Part shown: positions 17,871 to 25,930 of the stretch, piece after piece
Layout of the letters: every line of letters begins with the position of its first letter
Position numbering within the stretch: position 1 is the stretch's first letter
NCBI RefSeq assembly: GCF_030818075.1
Contig: NZ_JAUSZZ010000001.1
Location: 3,534,001-3,598,000, forward strand
DNA from: Microbacterium proteolyticum
GTDB lineage: Bacteria; Actinomycetota; Actinomycetes; Actinomycetales; Microbacteriaceae
Length of the DNA: 64,000 nt
Direction: 5' to 3'
Program-made: the position numbers and the translations under genes
Notes under the pieces: model-generated
The model's input: the letters and a program-made list of their open reading frames with translations, nothing else
Told to the model about the DNA's origin: nothing
Database searches by the model: none

Positions 17871-18828
17871 GTGACCAACGGATTCGTCATTCCTCTCCGC
17901 CAGCGCCGCGACCTCGCCATCCTCGGATACGACTCGCGGCGCATCCGAAGAGCCGTGGATGCCGGGCAACTCACGCTTCTGAGACGGGGAATCTTTGCTC
18001 GGACAACGGAGCTCGCCGACCTCACCGTCGAGGACCGGGCGGTCCTCCGGGGCCCGGGCGTACGCTGCCATCGCCTCGATTCCCCCCATCTTCGCCACCA
18101 GGACAGCCGCGGCTCTGCACGGCCTCCCCCTCCTGGCCGACGACGAGAAGACGCATGTCATCTCCACGGCGGATCGCCCCGGCTCCGGGTACGAGGTCGT
18201 GCGGCATCGAGGTCAGCTCGACGAAGACGACCTCACCGAGATCGGCGGGTTGCGTTGCACGTCGCTCAGTCGCACCGTCGCGGACCTCGCGCGGACCGAT
18301 TCCCGAGAGCGCGCCGTGTCCGCCGCAGACGCGGCGCTCCGCAAGGTCGCCTTCCGCGCGCCGGAGACCTACGACGATGACGCGGCTGACGGCTTCACCG
18401 ACATGGCGCTGGCGCATATAAGCCCCACGAGCGTGGGGCGCGCGAAAGCTCGATGGGTCCTCACGTTCGCAAACGGGCGCGCCCAGCTGCCCGGGGAGAG
18501 CATCAGCCGGATCCGCCTCCGCGAACTCGGGTTCGCGCCGCCGTCCCTCCAGGTCCCCGTCGCGGGACCGAGGGGCTGCACGTACTGGGTCGACTTCGGC
18601 CTCGACGACGCCGATGCCTGGGGCGAGTTCGACGGCACGTCGAAGTATCGCGACCAGACCATGACCGGGGGACGAAGCACATCCGAGGTCGTCGAGCGCG
18701 AAAAGCGCCGCGAAGATTGGATTCGCGGCGTGACCAAGCGGGCTCTCGTCCGGTGGGGCTGGGGTGACATCACAGACGCCGCCTCGCTCGGACGCCGCCT
18801 CGCAGCATTCGGCGTCAGGCCCCGATGA
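17871..18828 (+). pseudogene. AbiEi-like HTH plus DUF559/Vsr-like nuclease-fold protein, frameshifted
   Basis: The first frame from GTG 17871 encodes an AbiEi-antitoxin-like winged helix (LGYDSRRIRRAVDAGQLTLLRRGIF). The frame from about 18053 to 18828 continues it: ARAYAAIASIPPIFATRTAA, then a C-terminal PD-(D/E)XK-like domain with GESISRIRLRELGF, YWVDFGLDDADAWGEFDG and VVEREKRREDWIRG. Removing one G from the run at 18049-18052 joins the two frames into a typical actinobacterial protein of about 319 residues. So this is either a recent frameshift or a homopolymer sequencing error. No AbiEii-type toxin gene is adjacent. It is enclosed by three upstream and five downstream family C palindromes. 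The role is unknown; DNA binding and cleavage are inferred from domains. Confidence 0.75.
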
Positions 18829-18866
18829 GCCGAGCGCCTCGATGCCGGCGACGCACCCCGCAGCGA

Positions 18867-19277
18867 GGTGGCCCCGGGGCGACAGAAATGACCCCGGGGC
18901 CACACCGGGCCCCGACCACCGCCAACCCCCACCACAACCGCCCGCTCACCGCAGCCACCACATGGCCCCGGGGCGACAGAAGTGGCCCCGGGGCCACGCC
19001 GGCGCTTGCGGCCACCGACCCGCGCCGCGCACCACCAGCCGACCGCAGCGCCCCCATGGCCCCGGGGCGACAGAAATGACCCCGGGGCCACACCGGGCCC
19101 CGACCACCGCCAACCCCCACCACAACCGCCCGCTCACCGCAGCCACCACATGGCCCCGGGGCGACAGAAATGGCCCCGGGGCCACGCCGGCGCTTGCGGC
19201 CATCGACCCGCGCCGCGCACCACCAGCCGACCGCAGCGCCCGTGGCCCCGGGGCGACAGAAGTGGCCCCGGGGCCAC
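18867..19277. repeat. Family C palindromes, downstream cluster (five copies)
   Basis: Copies at 18867, 18962, 19056, 19150 and 19242, each 36 bp. Two different 58-bp spacers alternate; one of them is the spacer of the upstream cluster. The arms and the central AGAAAT/AGAAGT are conserved. Confidence 0.95.
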
Positions 19278-19301
19278 CTACGGGCGAGGAACGACCCGGC
19301 G

Positions 19302-21230
19302 TCAGCCGTCGATGACGGCGACCAGCTCGTCGAGGAACGCGGGGAACGACGTCGCGCGACGCACGATGCGCTGCACGCTGTCGCGCTCGCTGAAGACCTC
19401 GACGAACTGCTCGAACACCGTCTGGAACGCCTCGCGGTCGGTCTCGCTGAACGCCACGAGCGCCACCACCTGCACGCGCCCCTCACCCCACGTGATGGAG
19501 GGGTCGGCGATGCCGATGGCGATGCGGGTCTGGGTCGCGGTCATACCCATCGCGTGCGGCACGGCGAGGGCGTCGGTGAACGCCGTCGACGAGATGGCCT
19601 CGCGCTCGACGGCGCGGGTGACGTAGTCGTCGTCGATCACGTTCTGCTCCACCAGCAGCCCGCCCAGGCGCCGGATGACGCCGGCCTCGCCCGCAGTGGC
19701 ATCCAGGCCCCGGACGAACGCCTCCGGCGCGAAGTACCGCTCGAGCTCGGCCCGCAGGCGCGCGAGACGCCGCCCGCGGCGGATGCGCCCGGCCGCGGCC
19801 TGAACGCGCTCCACGTCGGCGTCGGTCAGGAACGGCTGGATGCGAACGAACCGGTCGCCGGGACGCGGCGGGTCGATCGTGGTGAGCACCAGGTCGCTGT
19901 CGATGGCATCCCATGCCGGATCGATGCGCGTCTCGACGCCCACCACCTCGATCGCCTGCCCGAGCGAGCGGTCGACGCTCGAGCGCAGCAGCTCCTGCAT
20001 CTCGTAGTACCCGGGACAGACGATGGTCGCGGTCAGCAGCTGGTCGGCACGACGGCTGCGTTCGAGGCGGCCGCCGACGTGCATGGCGATGTAGGCGATC
20101 TCGTCGTCGAGGATCGGGATGCCGAGGCCGTCCTGCAGCCCCTTGGCGATGTACACCGCGACCTCGAAGATCATCGGGTACGTCGACTTCAACGACCGCG
20201 TCAGCGGATTGCGCGACCACGCCTGTTCCCGTGATCGCGCCAGCAGATTCTGCACGTGCAGCGCCAGGCGCAGGACGAAGTCGTCGTGGGCGATGTCGAC
20301 GAGGAACTCGGATGCCGCGTTCTCGACCACCACGCGCACCGCGGCCTCGACGGCCGGATCGAGGCGGGCACGCACGTCGCCGTCGCCCGGAGAGTCGGGG
20401 GCCACGATCCGGGTGAGCACGAGCGTCGCGAGGTGGTGCAGGTCGCCCGAGCCCAGCGGGACGCCGATGTGCTTAAGCGTGAGGCGGTCCAGAAGCGTCA
20501 CCACGGCTGCCGCCGCGTCGGAGGAGTCGCCCCCGGGCGAGCCGAGGGCCCGGTCGCGCGTCGTGCGATCCGCGGCGATGGCGATGTGCATGACCACGTC
20601 GCCGATGCCGATCTCGTTGACGTAGTAGCCGAGCGCTCCGAGCTCGGCGACCAGCTCCGCCTTGAACGGTCCGAAGGCCCGGGCACCGACGGAACGCTCC
20701 CCCAGCGTGCGTCGCAGCGCGTCGAGGTCGAACAGGCCGGCATCCATCTCATCGTGCGCGAGCTTCGACAGCAGTCGCCGCTGCGCGACCTCCGTCCCTC
20801 GCAAACGGGCGGTGGATGCCGAACGCTCCAGCGTCAGCTCGGTGCCGCCGAGCAGGCCGCGCACGCGCGACAGGTCGGCCTCGACGGTGGCGGGACTGAC
20901 GTGCAGGGAGTCCGCGGTCTCGAAGACGTCGATGCCGTCGGGCGCATCGAGCAGCCGGCGCACCAGGGTGTGGAGGCGGTCGCGCGGGGTTCCGGCATCC
21001 GATGCGGTCGTCGTCCGCAGCGCCGCCGCCGCGTTGGTACCCGCGCGATACCCCAGCGGGCCCGATTCGATCGCGACGCCGCCGGTCACACGCGCGTTGA
21101 CGGCGGTGACGTAGGAGCGGATGCTGCGTGGGGTGACCCCCAGCGCGTCGGCGAGCGACGCCGCCGTCGACCATTCCCCATCGCGCAGAAGCAGAGCCAG
21201 GAGGCGGTCTTGGCGAGTCTTCGTCGTCAC
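19302..21230 (-). CDS. mtlR: MtlR-type PRD-containing transcriptional activator
   Basis: A 642-residue BglG/MtlR-family regulator. In order it has two N-terminal helix-turn-helix regions (WSTAASLADALGVTPRSIRS near residue 20 and a second near 110), two PTS regulation domains with phosphorylatable histidines (VVMHIAIAADR and DLHHLATLVLTRI; then DDEIAYIAMHVGGRLER), a degenerate EIIB-like domain, and an EIIA(Mtl)-like domain with ALAVPHAMGM (His about 559). It is expected to be controlled by phosphorylation from HPr and EII proteins and to activate the mannitol operon starting at 23453. GTG 21230 follows GGAGGAC with good spacing. Confidence 0.88.
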   Translation of the reverse strand: MTTKTRQDRLLALLLRDGEWSTAASLADALGVTPRSIRSYVTAVNARVTGGVAIESGPLGYRAGTNAAAALRTTTASDAGTPRDRLHTLVRRLLDAPDGIDVFETADSLHVSPATVEADLSRVRGLLGGTELTLERSASTARLRGTEVAQRRLLSKLAHDEMDAGLFDLDALRRTLGERSVGARAFGPFKAELVAELGALGYYVNEIGIGDVVMHIAIAADRTTRDRALGSPGGDSSDAAAAVVTLLDRLTLKHIGVPLGSGDLHHLATLVLTRIVAPDSPGDGDVRARLDPAVEAAVRVVVENAASEFLVDIAHDDFVLRLALHVQNLLARSREQAWSRNPLTRSLKSTYPMIFEVAVYIAKGLQDGLGIPILDDEIAYIAMHVGGRLERSRRADQLLTATIVCPGYYEMQELLRSSVDRSLGQAIEVVGVETRIDPAWDAIDSDLVLTTIDPPRPGDRFVRIQPFLTDADVERVQAAAGRIRRGRRLARLRAELERYFAPEAFVRGLDATAGEAGVIRRLGGLLVEQNVIDDDYVTRAVEREAISSTAFTDALAVPHAMGMTATQTRIAIGIADPSITWGEGRVQVVALVAFSETDREAFQTVFEQFVEVFSERDSVQRIVRRATSFPAFLDELVAVIDG

Positions 21231-21510
21231 GATCCGTCCTCCGCACCGCCCCGGTGGGCAGCGTCCTGCCTCAATCCAACCACGCGTGGGCTCCCCCGGC
21301 GCGAAGCGGGGCCGCCGCGCCCGGGCGCGGACGGGCTGCGGTCCGCGGCCGCCCCGGCGGACGGATGCCGCGCGACCGTGGGCACGGCGTCCGCTGCCTC
21401 TTTTCCCCATCGTTTCGGTGACAACTCGTACGGATATGTCGTTTTTCGTGCGGGTGATGAGTCATCATGGGCAGACGTCCATCCCCGAGCGCGCCGACGT
21501 TGGAGAGCGA
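21231..21510. promoter_or_regulatory. Divergent intergenic region of mtlR and the methyltransferase gene
   Basis: About 280 bases without a convincing gene. The part near 21415-21480 is less GC-rich (ACAACTCGTACGGATATG, TCATCATGGG) and is the likely promoter zone. I see no strong operator. Confidence 0.45.
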
Positions 21511-22101
21511 ATGTCCCCCACCTGGAGACGACTCGTCCCCCGTAGCCTGCGCCTTCGCAGCCGGCTGCGTCTGAAGAACGGCCGCTGGCGCCTCGACACG
21601 CCCGACCGCGTCCTGCTCGAGGACGTCATCGCGCCCGAGTTCCTCCGTCAAGACGACATCCGGCGGATGCTCGACGTGGGCGTTGCCTGGTACACGCGGA
21701 CGTATCCGCGTCTGTACGAGGGGATCGAGTACCACACCATCGACGTCGATCCCGCCATGCGCCGGATCGCGGGCCCGCATCACCACACCCTTTCGATGAC
21801 CGAGCTGCCCACGGTGTACCCGGCGGACACCTTCGATCTGGTCGTGTGCAACGGCGTGTTCGGGTGGGGCTTGGACACGGCCGACGAGGTCGGGCGCGGT
21901 CTCGACGCCTGCGCCGAGGTGCTGCGACCGGGCGGCTGGCTCGTGGTGGGCTGGAACGACATGGCCGGTCGGCGCATCCCCGACCTCGACGCGCTCGCCG
22001 CCCCTCGCTTCGACCGCGCGATCTTGCCCGCGGCACGGGCCGACCACCTCGTGAGCGCCACCCCGTACGCCCACCGGTACGACTTCTTCACGCGCCGGTG
22101 A
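21511..22101 (+). CDS. Class I SAM-dependent methyltransferase
   Basis: A 196-residue methyltransferase with a Rossmann-like order: MLDVGVAWYT (motif I position, lacking the usual GxGxG), HTIDVDPAMRRIAG (acidic strand 2), TELPTVYPADTFDLVVCNGVFGW without the gap (motif II/III region) and EVLRPGGWLVVGWND. The substrate is unknown. ATG 21511 is chosen over upstream ATGs because GGAG sits six bases before it. It overlaps the following PIG-L gene by four bases (GTGA), so the two probably act in one pathway, perhaps on a glycoconjugate or small molecule. Confidence 0.75.
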   Translation: MSPTWRRLVPRSLRLRSRLRLKNGRWRLDTPDRVLLEDVIAPEFLRQDDIRRMLDVGVAWYTRTYPRLYEGIEYHTIDVDPAMRRIAGPHHHTLSMTELPTVYPADTFDLVVCNGVFGWGLDTADEVGRGLDACAEVLRPGGWLVVGWNDMAGRRIPDLDALAAPRFDRAILPAARADHLVSATPYAHRYDFFTRR

Positions 22102-22925
22102 CCGCGACGAAGCCGACGATCGCGGGGATCTGGGCGCATTACGACGACGACCTGCTGTTCGCCACTCCCACCATCGACCACGCGATCCGGCAGGGCTCCC
22201 GCGTGCGGAACCTGTTCTTGACTGCCTCGGATGCCGGCACCGGCCTGTCGCCGTATGTGGAGGGCCGCGAGAACGGCATCCGCGCCGCCTACGACGTCAT
22301 GCGCGGCTCGTCATCGCCCTGGTCGGATCGGGAGACGGTGCTCTCGAACGGCGTCGCCGTCACGACGACCTCGCCGGACGACGATCCCCGGATCTCTCTG
22401 GCTTTCCTGCGCCTCCCCGACGGCGGACTGACCGGCAGAGGATGGTTCGCCACCGGGTACGCCACGATGCCCAAACTCCTCGACGCGCAGATCCCCTCGA
22501 TGAAGACGCTGGACACGGGTCAGGAGATCACCGCCCGACAGCTGATCGACGCCGTCGCGGCGTTCATCGCGGAATCGGCGGCGACGGAGGTGCTCGCCAC
22601 ACTTCCCGACTTCGCCCCGGGCAGCGACGGCGACCACCCGGACCACGGCGTCGGCGGCCGAGTCGTCGCGGCGGCGGTCGATGCCGGGCTCGTCGACAGC
22701 GCGATCGTGCGCTACGCCATCGGATACCCGGTGAGCGCGCAACCGGTCAATCTCGCGCCCGCAGCAGTGGCGCGCAAGCTCGACGTCTTCGCGGCATACG
22801 GCGAACACGATGCCGTCCTGCGCCGCGACCCGCAGGACTACCTCGCCCTCGACGGCGTGCGCGACTGGCTGCGGCGCGAGCACCTGATCGCCGACCGCGA
22901 CGTCGCGCGCCCGCACCGGTCGTAG
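22098..22925 (+). CDS. PIG-L family deacetylase
   Basis: A 275-residue protein of the LmbE/PIG-L superfamily, zinc hydrolases that remove acetyl groups from N-acetylglucosamine-type substrates (MshB, Mca, PIG-L). The first metal motif reads AHYDDDLLF where most members have AHPDDE, and the second is HPDHGVGG at about residue 180, so the metal-binding histidines and an aspartate are kept. The start is the GTG overlapping the methyltransferase stop. No mycothiol gene is nearby; the substrate is open. Confidence 0.8.
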   Translation: MTATKPTIAGIWAHYDDDLLFATPTIDHAIRQGSRVRNLFLTASDAGTGLSPYVEGRENGIRAAYDVMRGSSSPWSDRETVLSNGVAVTTTSPDDDPRISLAFLRLPDGGLTGRGWFATGYATMPKLLDAQIPSMKTLDTGQEITARQLIDAVAAFIAESAATEVLATLPDFAPGSDGDHPDHGVGGRVVAAAVDAGLVDSAIVRYAIGYPVSAQPVNLAPAAVARKLDVFAAYGEHDAVLRRDPQDYLALDGVRDWLRREHLIADRDVARPHRS

Positions 22926-23013
22926 CTGACGCGGCGCCGCCTCGACCGATCGCGGGCGCCCGCGCCGCGCCGACCGCGAGACACCATGTCGGCGCGTCGA
23001 CCCCGCAGGACCC

Positions 23014-23235
23014 TCATGCCGGCGGCGCTGCCCCTCCGCCTCGGTCCGGGTCGGACTTCTCACGGCGCAGCTGCGCGAATCCGGCGCCGATCAGGGCGAT
23101 GCCCACGACGAGCGTGCCTGCCCGGGCCCATCCGGGCATGTCAGGGAACATCACCATCGGCGACGTGCACACGAAGACCGCGGCGACGAAGGACCACACG
23201 CTCCCGGAGGCGGGGGCGTTCTCGGAATCGGCCAT
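23014..23235 (-). CDS. Small two-helix membrane protein
   Basis: A 73-residue hypothetical protein, MADSENAPASG at the start, with two hydrophobic segments (about residues 13-31 and 38-55) and a charged C terminus. ATG 23235 has TACCGT exactly six bases upstream, which supports it as a real leaderless gene. No family recognised. Confidence 0.6.
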   Translation of the reverse strand: MADSENAPASGSVWSFVAAVFVCTSPMVMFPDMPGWARAGTLVVGIALIGAGFAQLRREKSDPDRGGGAAPPA

Positions 23236-23241
23236 ACATCG

Positions 23242-23247
23242 ACGGTA
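23242..23247 (-). promoter_or_regulatory. Putative -10 element of the small membrane protein gene
   Basis: TACCGT ends six bases before ATG 23235. Confidence 0.4.
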
Positions 23248-23393
23248 TGCACCTGCGCGTGGCCGCACCTTCGCCGCAGGACGGAGACGAAGGTCTCGCC
23301 GCGTCGCCGACGGCGCGCCGGGAGGAGCGATGCCGCGACTCTGCGCGGGCGAGCGACGCGTGGGGCGGACGAACATTCCGGGGGGTGGGAAAT

Positions 23394-23404
23394 CAACCTG
23401 GTTG
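23394..23404. promoter_or_regulatory. Possible operator upstream of the mannitol PTS operon
   Basis: CAACCTGGTTG is a perfect inverted repeat of 5-bp arms about 50 bases before the first gene of the operon. It could bind MtlR or a catabolite regulator; this is inference. Confidence 0.35.
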
Positions 23405-23452
23405 TCGGCTGGGAGAACGCTGCGCACAATCGAGAAGGAGAAAGGCCGGTCG

Positions 23453-23779
23453 ATGAGGATCCTCGTGGTGTGTGGAGCGGGTGCGTCGAGCACGTTCGTC
23501 GCGCAACGCGTCCGTCGTGCTGCGCACGAGCGCGGCCTGGACTACTCCGCCTCGGCCGGAACCGCACGCTCCCTGCCGATCGACCTCGACGCCGTCGACG
23601 TCGTGCTCGTCGGGCCGCACCTGGCCGACGACGTCGAACGGATCCGCCGGGATGCCACCACGCGCGGCGTCACCGTTGTGCTGCTGCCCGACGACATCTT
23701 CGCCGACCTCAGCGGCGTCCGTACCCTCGCCCTGGTCGAAGACGCGATGCGCGTCCGCCAGCCCGCCGACACGATCTGA
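23453..23779 (+). CDS. PTS EIIB component (lactose/cellobiose-like), orphan
   Basis: A 108-residue EIIB domain beginning MRILVVCGAGASSTFVA, where the cysteine in VVCGAG is the expected phosphorylation site. It resembles lactose/cellobiose EIIB rather than the mannitol EIIB fused in MtlA. GAGAAGGAG lies before ATG 23453. It is the first gene of the mannitol operon, ahead of HPr and enzyme I, and no matching EIIC or EIIA is present. It may serve another sugar system or regulate MtlR; that is inference. Confidence 0.82.
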   Translation: MRILVVCGAGASSTFVAQRVRRAAHERGLDYSASAGTARSLPIDLDAVDVVLVGPHLADDVERIRRDATTRGVTVVLLPDDIFADLSGVRTLALVEDAMRVRQPADTI

Positions 23780-23798
23780 CACCGACGGAAAGGACCCC

Positions 23799-24074
23799 AT
23801 GCCGCACCTCACCCGCACCGTCCGCATCGGATCGTCGCACGGCTTGCACGCGCGCCCCGCGAAGCTCTTCGCCCAGGCCGCGAAGGAGTCCGGCATCCCC
23901 GTGACCGTCGCCAAGGACGCCGGCGGCCCCGTGAACGCGGCGAGCATCCTGGGCATCATCGCGCTGGGCCTCGAGTACGGCGACTACGTCACCCTCACCG
24001 CCGACGGCGACAACGCCGAAGCCACCATCGACCGCCTCAGCGAACTGCTGACGACCGACCACGACGCCGAGTAG
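23799..24074 (+). CDS. ptsH: Phosphocarrier protein HPr
   Basis: A 91-residue HPr that relays phosphate from enzyme I to EIIA domains. The phosphorylated histidine is in GLHARPA at about residue 17. The regulatory-serine region reads VNAASILGIIALG, keeping a serine at the usual position. AAGGAC precedes ATG 23799. It lies between the orphan EIIB and enzyme I genes, so general PTS components are expressed with mannitol transport. Confidence 0.93.
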   Translation: MPHLTRTVRIGSSHGLHARPAKLFAQAAKESGIPVTVAKDAGGPVNAASILGIIALGLEYGDYVTLTADGDNAEATIDRLSELLTTDHDAE

Positions 24075-24128
24075 AGACGCCGCGTGACAACGCCGGCCGA
24101 TCAGGCCCTGCAGAGAAAGAACAGCACC

Positions 24129-25829
24129 ATGACGGAACTCCGTGGAGTTGGAATCGGACTGGGCGTCGCCCAGGGACCCATCGCGCGCATGGCCGAGCCC
24201 CTGCCCGCCCCGAAGGATGCCAAGAGCGAGCTGTCGATCGAGGACGAGACGGCACGCGTGCGCGAGGCCATCGGCGCCGTCGCCCGTGAACTCGAGGCCC
24301 GCGGTGCGCAGGCCGGCGGCGCGGCCCGCGACGTGCTCGAGGCGCAGGCGATGATCGCCGAGGACCCGACGCTCGAGGCCGAGGTCGACAGTCGCCTCGC
24401 GGCCGGGAAGACCGGCGAGTTCGCCGTGCACGACGCCTTCGCCTCGTTCCGCGAGCAACTCGTCGCCCTCGGCGGCTACCTCGGTGAGCGCGCCGCCGAC
24501 CTCGACGACGTCGCCCAGCGGGTCATCGCGCGTCTGCGCGGCGTGGCCGCACCCGGCGTCCCCGACCCTGGTCACCCGTTCGTGCTCGTCGCGAAGGACC
24601 TCGCGCCCGCCGACACCGCCCTGCTCGACCTCGACAAGGTGCTCGCCCTGGTCACCACCGAGGGGGGGCCCACCTCGCACACCGCGATCCTCGCCCGCGA
24701 GAAGTCGATCGTCGCCGTGGTCGGCGCCGCCGACGCCAAGGGTCTCGTCGACGGCCAGACGGTGATCGTGGATGCCGCCGCGGGCGTCGTCACGGTCGAC
24801 CCCAGCGACGACGACCTGGCCCGTGCGCAGAACCGCGCCGACGCCCGCGCCGCCGCGGCATCCGCCCCCATCACCGACGGTGCCCTCGCCGACGGCACGA
24901 AGGTGCCGCTGCTGGCCAACCTCGGGAAGCCGGGCGGGGCGTCGGAGGCCGTCGAGCTCGGCGCCGAGGGTGTGGGTCTGTTCCGCACCGAGTTCCTCTT
25001 CCTCAGCTCCAGCTCCGCCCCCACGGTCGAGGAGCAGCGCACCGCCTACACGGAGCTGCTGAGCGCGTTCCCCGGCAAGAAGGTCGTGGTGCGCATGCTC
25101 GACGCCGGAGCCGACAAGCCGCTGCCGTTCCTCAACGACGCGCACGAGGAGAACCCGGCGCTGGGTCTCCGCGGCCTCCGTGCCCTGCGCGCCAGCGAGG
25201 ACATCCTGCGCGAGCAGCTGACCGCGCTGGCCGAGGCGGATGCTGCCACCCGCAAGACCGAGGCCGGCCCCGCCGACCTGTGGGTCATGGCGCCCATGGT
25301 GTCGACGGTCGAGGAGACCCGGTACTTCACCGAGCTGGCGAAGGACTACGGCCTGAAGACGACCGGCGTGATGGTGGAGGTGCCCTCCTCGGCGCTGCTG
25401 GCCGACCGCATCCTGCAGATCGCGGACTTCGCCTCGATCGGCACGAACGACCTGACGCAGTACACGCTCGCCGCCGACCGCCTGCTCGGTTCGGTCGCCT
25501 CGTTCCAGGACCCGTGGCATCCGGCCGTCCTCCGCCTCATCCGCGAGGTCGGAGCCGCCGGACGCACGCACGGCAAGCCCGTCGGCATCTGCGGCGAGGC
25601 GGCGGCCGACCCGCTGCTCGCCGTCGTACTGGTCGGGCTCGGCGCCACCACGCTGTCGATGGCCCCCACGGCCCTCGCCGACGTGCGCGCCACCCTCCTC
25701 GCCCACACCCTCGACGACGCCCTGCGCATCGCCGAAGCCGCGCTCGGCGCCGACGACGCGGCATCCGCACGGGAGGCGGCCCAGGCCGCTTCGGCCACCG
25801 CACGCGAGGCCCTCACGGCCGCGTCGTGA
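24129..25829 (+). CDS. ptsI: Phosphoenolpyruvate-protein phosphotransferase (enzyme I)
   Basis: A 566-residue enzyme I, which takes phosphate from PEP and passes it to HPr. The swivelling domain has the active histidine in TEGGPTSHTAILAR (about residue 183). The PEP-binding barrel has GLFRTEFLFL, RMLDAGADKPLPF, IGTNDLTQYTLAADR and the active cysteine in GICGEAA (about 487). Length is normal. ATG 24129 begins the family-typical MTELRGVGIGLGVAQG; GTG 24084 would add 15 non-conserved residues. The C terminus ends in an alanine-rich tail. Confidence 0.94.
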   Translation: MTELRGVGIGLGVAQGPIARMAEPLPAPKDAKSELSIEDETARVREAIGAVARELEARGAQAGGAARDVLEAQAMIAEDPTLEAEVDSRLAAGKTGEFAVHDAFASFREQLVALGGYLGERAADLDDVAQRVIARLRGVAAPGVPDPGHPFVLVAKDLAPADTALLDLDKVLALVTTEGGPTSHTAILAREKSIVAVVGAADAKGLVDGQTVIVDAAAGVVTVDPSDDDLARAQNRADARAAAASAPITDGALADGTKVPLLANLGKPGGASEAVELGAEGVGLFRTEFLFLSSSSAPTVEEQRTAYTELLSAFPGKKVVVRMLDAGADKPLPFLNDAHEENPALGLRGLRALRASEDILREQLTALAEADAATRKTEAGPADLWVMAPMVSTVEETRYFTELAKDYGLKTTGVMVEVPSSALLADRILQIADFASIGTNDLTQYTLAADRLLGSVASFQDPWHPAVLRLIREVGAAGRTHGKPVGICGEAAADPLLAVVLVGLGATTLSMAPTALADVRATLLAHTLDDALRIAEAALGADDAASAREAAQAASATAREALTAAS

Positions 25830-25930
25830 ACCGCGCGGGGCGGCTCCGGCCGCCCCGCACCCACCCGCGGCGTACGCCGCTCCCCCCAAAAGCGCGACCC
25901 CGGCCGCGCACCATACAAGGAGACACAGCA

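Noticed and set aside
17521..19277. CRISPR array
   Set aside because: The 36-bp repeat length is CRISPR-like, but the spacers are about 58 bp, are themselves repeated (only two types), and the repeat is almost fully self-complementary. No cas gene is nearby.
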